Shown: one piece after another, positions 42,379 through 42,404 of the stretch | Position numbering within the stretch: the first letter of the stretch is position 1 | Layout of the letters: each line of letters begins with the position of its first letter | Assembly (NCBI GenBank): GCA_041745515.1 | Contig: JBGTIU010000208.1 | Coordinates: forward strand, 1-42,404 | From: JAKFWF01 sp041745515 | GTDB taxonomy: Bacteria > Pseudomonadota > Alphaproteobacteria > Rhizobiales > Hyphomicrobiaceae | Direction of reading: 5' to 3' | Length of the DNA stretch: 42,404 nucleotides | Notes under the pieces: model-generated | Databases searched by the model: none | Told to the model about the DNA's origin: nothing | What the model saw: only the letters and a program-made list of their open reading frames with translations | Program-made: the position numbers and the translations under genes

Positions 42379-42404
42379 AGCTTGCGCTGCTCTGGCTGGG
42401 CCTA
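42375..42404 (+). CDS. Start of a downstream gene (partial)
   Basis: An ATG at 42375 overlaps the kinase stop (ATGA) and reads MKLALLWLGL to the window end. The hydrophobic start suggests a signal or membrane segment. Nothing further can be said from ten codons. Confidence 0.4.
   Translation, partial: MKLALLWLGL

Noticed and set aside
1..42404. CRISPR arrays or tandem repeats
   Set aside because: No regularly spaced direct repeats were seen while reading the window; the only clear repeats are the transposon ends, flanks and short operator-like palindromes.

Overview
The window reads as alphaproteobacterial chromosome, most likely Hyphomicrobiales or a neighbouring order. The evidence is the housekeeping set on the right (infC, rsfS-rlmH, rpsT, a dnaA 5' end), GC-rich codon use and several GTG/TTG starts. 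No rRNA, complete tRNA or CRISPR array was found.

Positions 1-25.5 kb hold an accessory catabolic region built around two complete polyamine/opine-type ABC importers. Cluster A (1-12.0 kb): a minus-strand operon of solute-binding protein, ATPase, two permeases and a YtcJ-like amidohydrolase that runs off the window. With it are an M20 amidohydrolase, an M24 creatinase/ectoine-hydrolase-like protein that lacks the metal ligands, an enolase-superfamily dehydratase, a GMC oxidoreductase and a DAO-type FAD oxidoreductase. Cluster B (12.1-23.6 kb): a minus-strand operon of PYROXD2-like FAD oxidoreductase, two permeases, ATPase, Tat-dependent solute-binding protein, NDP-forming acyl-CoA ligase and acyl-CoA dehydrogenase. 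It is divergent from an XRE-cupin regulator, a PuuB-like oxidase and an enoyl-CoA hydratase. A perfect 10-10-10 inverted repeat lies between the two arms. My inference is that cluster B imports a nitrogenous compound, oxidises its amine, and channels the acid through CoA activation, dehydrogenation and hydration.

After a decayed small gene and a photolyase, a 3' fragment of tRNA-Gly(CCC) lies at 25.83-25.87 kb. Such fragments are left by tRNA-targeted integration, and its orientation puts the inserted DNA to the left, so the catabolic region may be a genomic island.

Positions 25.9-31.5 kb are a BcsA-like glycosyltransferase gene split by a 3.74-kb IS1595-family transposon (26625-30368). The element has 14-bp perfect terminal inverted repeats and identical 10-nt flanks. 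It carries the transposase plus several passenger genes, including a DUF6471 protein, a membrane protein and small DNA-binding-like proteins. Removing it restores a 607-codon frame.

Positions 31.6-42.4 kb look like core chromosome: solute-binding protein, cupin, 2-hydroxyacid dehydrogenase, infC (apparently starting at ATC), GT4 glycosyltransferase, alpha/beta hydrolase, rsfS-rlmH, two membrane proteins, UDP-glucuronate epimerase, rpsT, a 630-bp spacer with DnaA-box-like sites, a rhodanese and dnaA. The dnaA gene is abnormal: after domain I the sequence switches near 42205 to the tail of a sensor histidine kinase in another frame. This is either a rearrangement or an assembly chimera, and it is the first thing to check.
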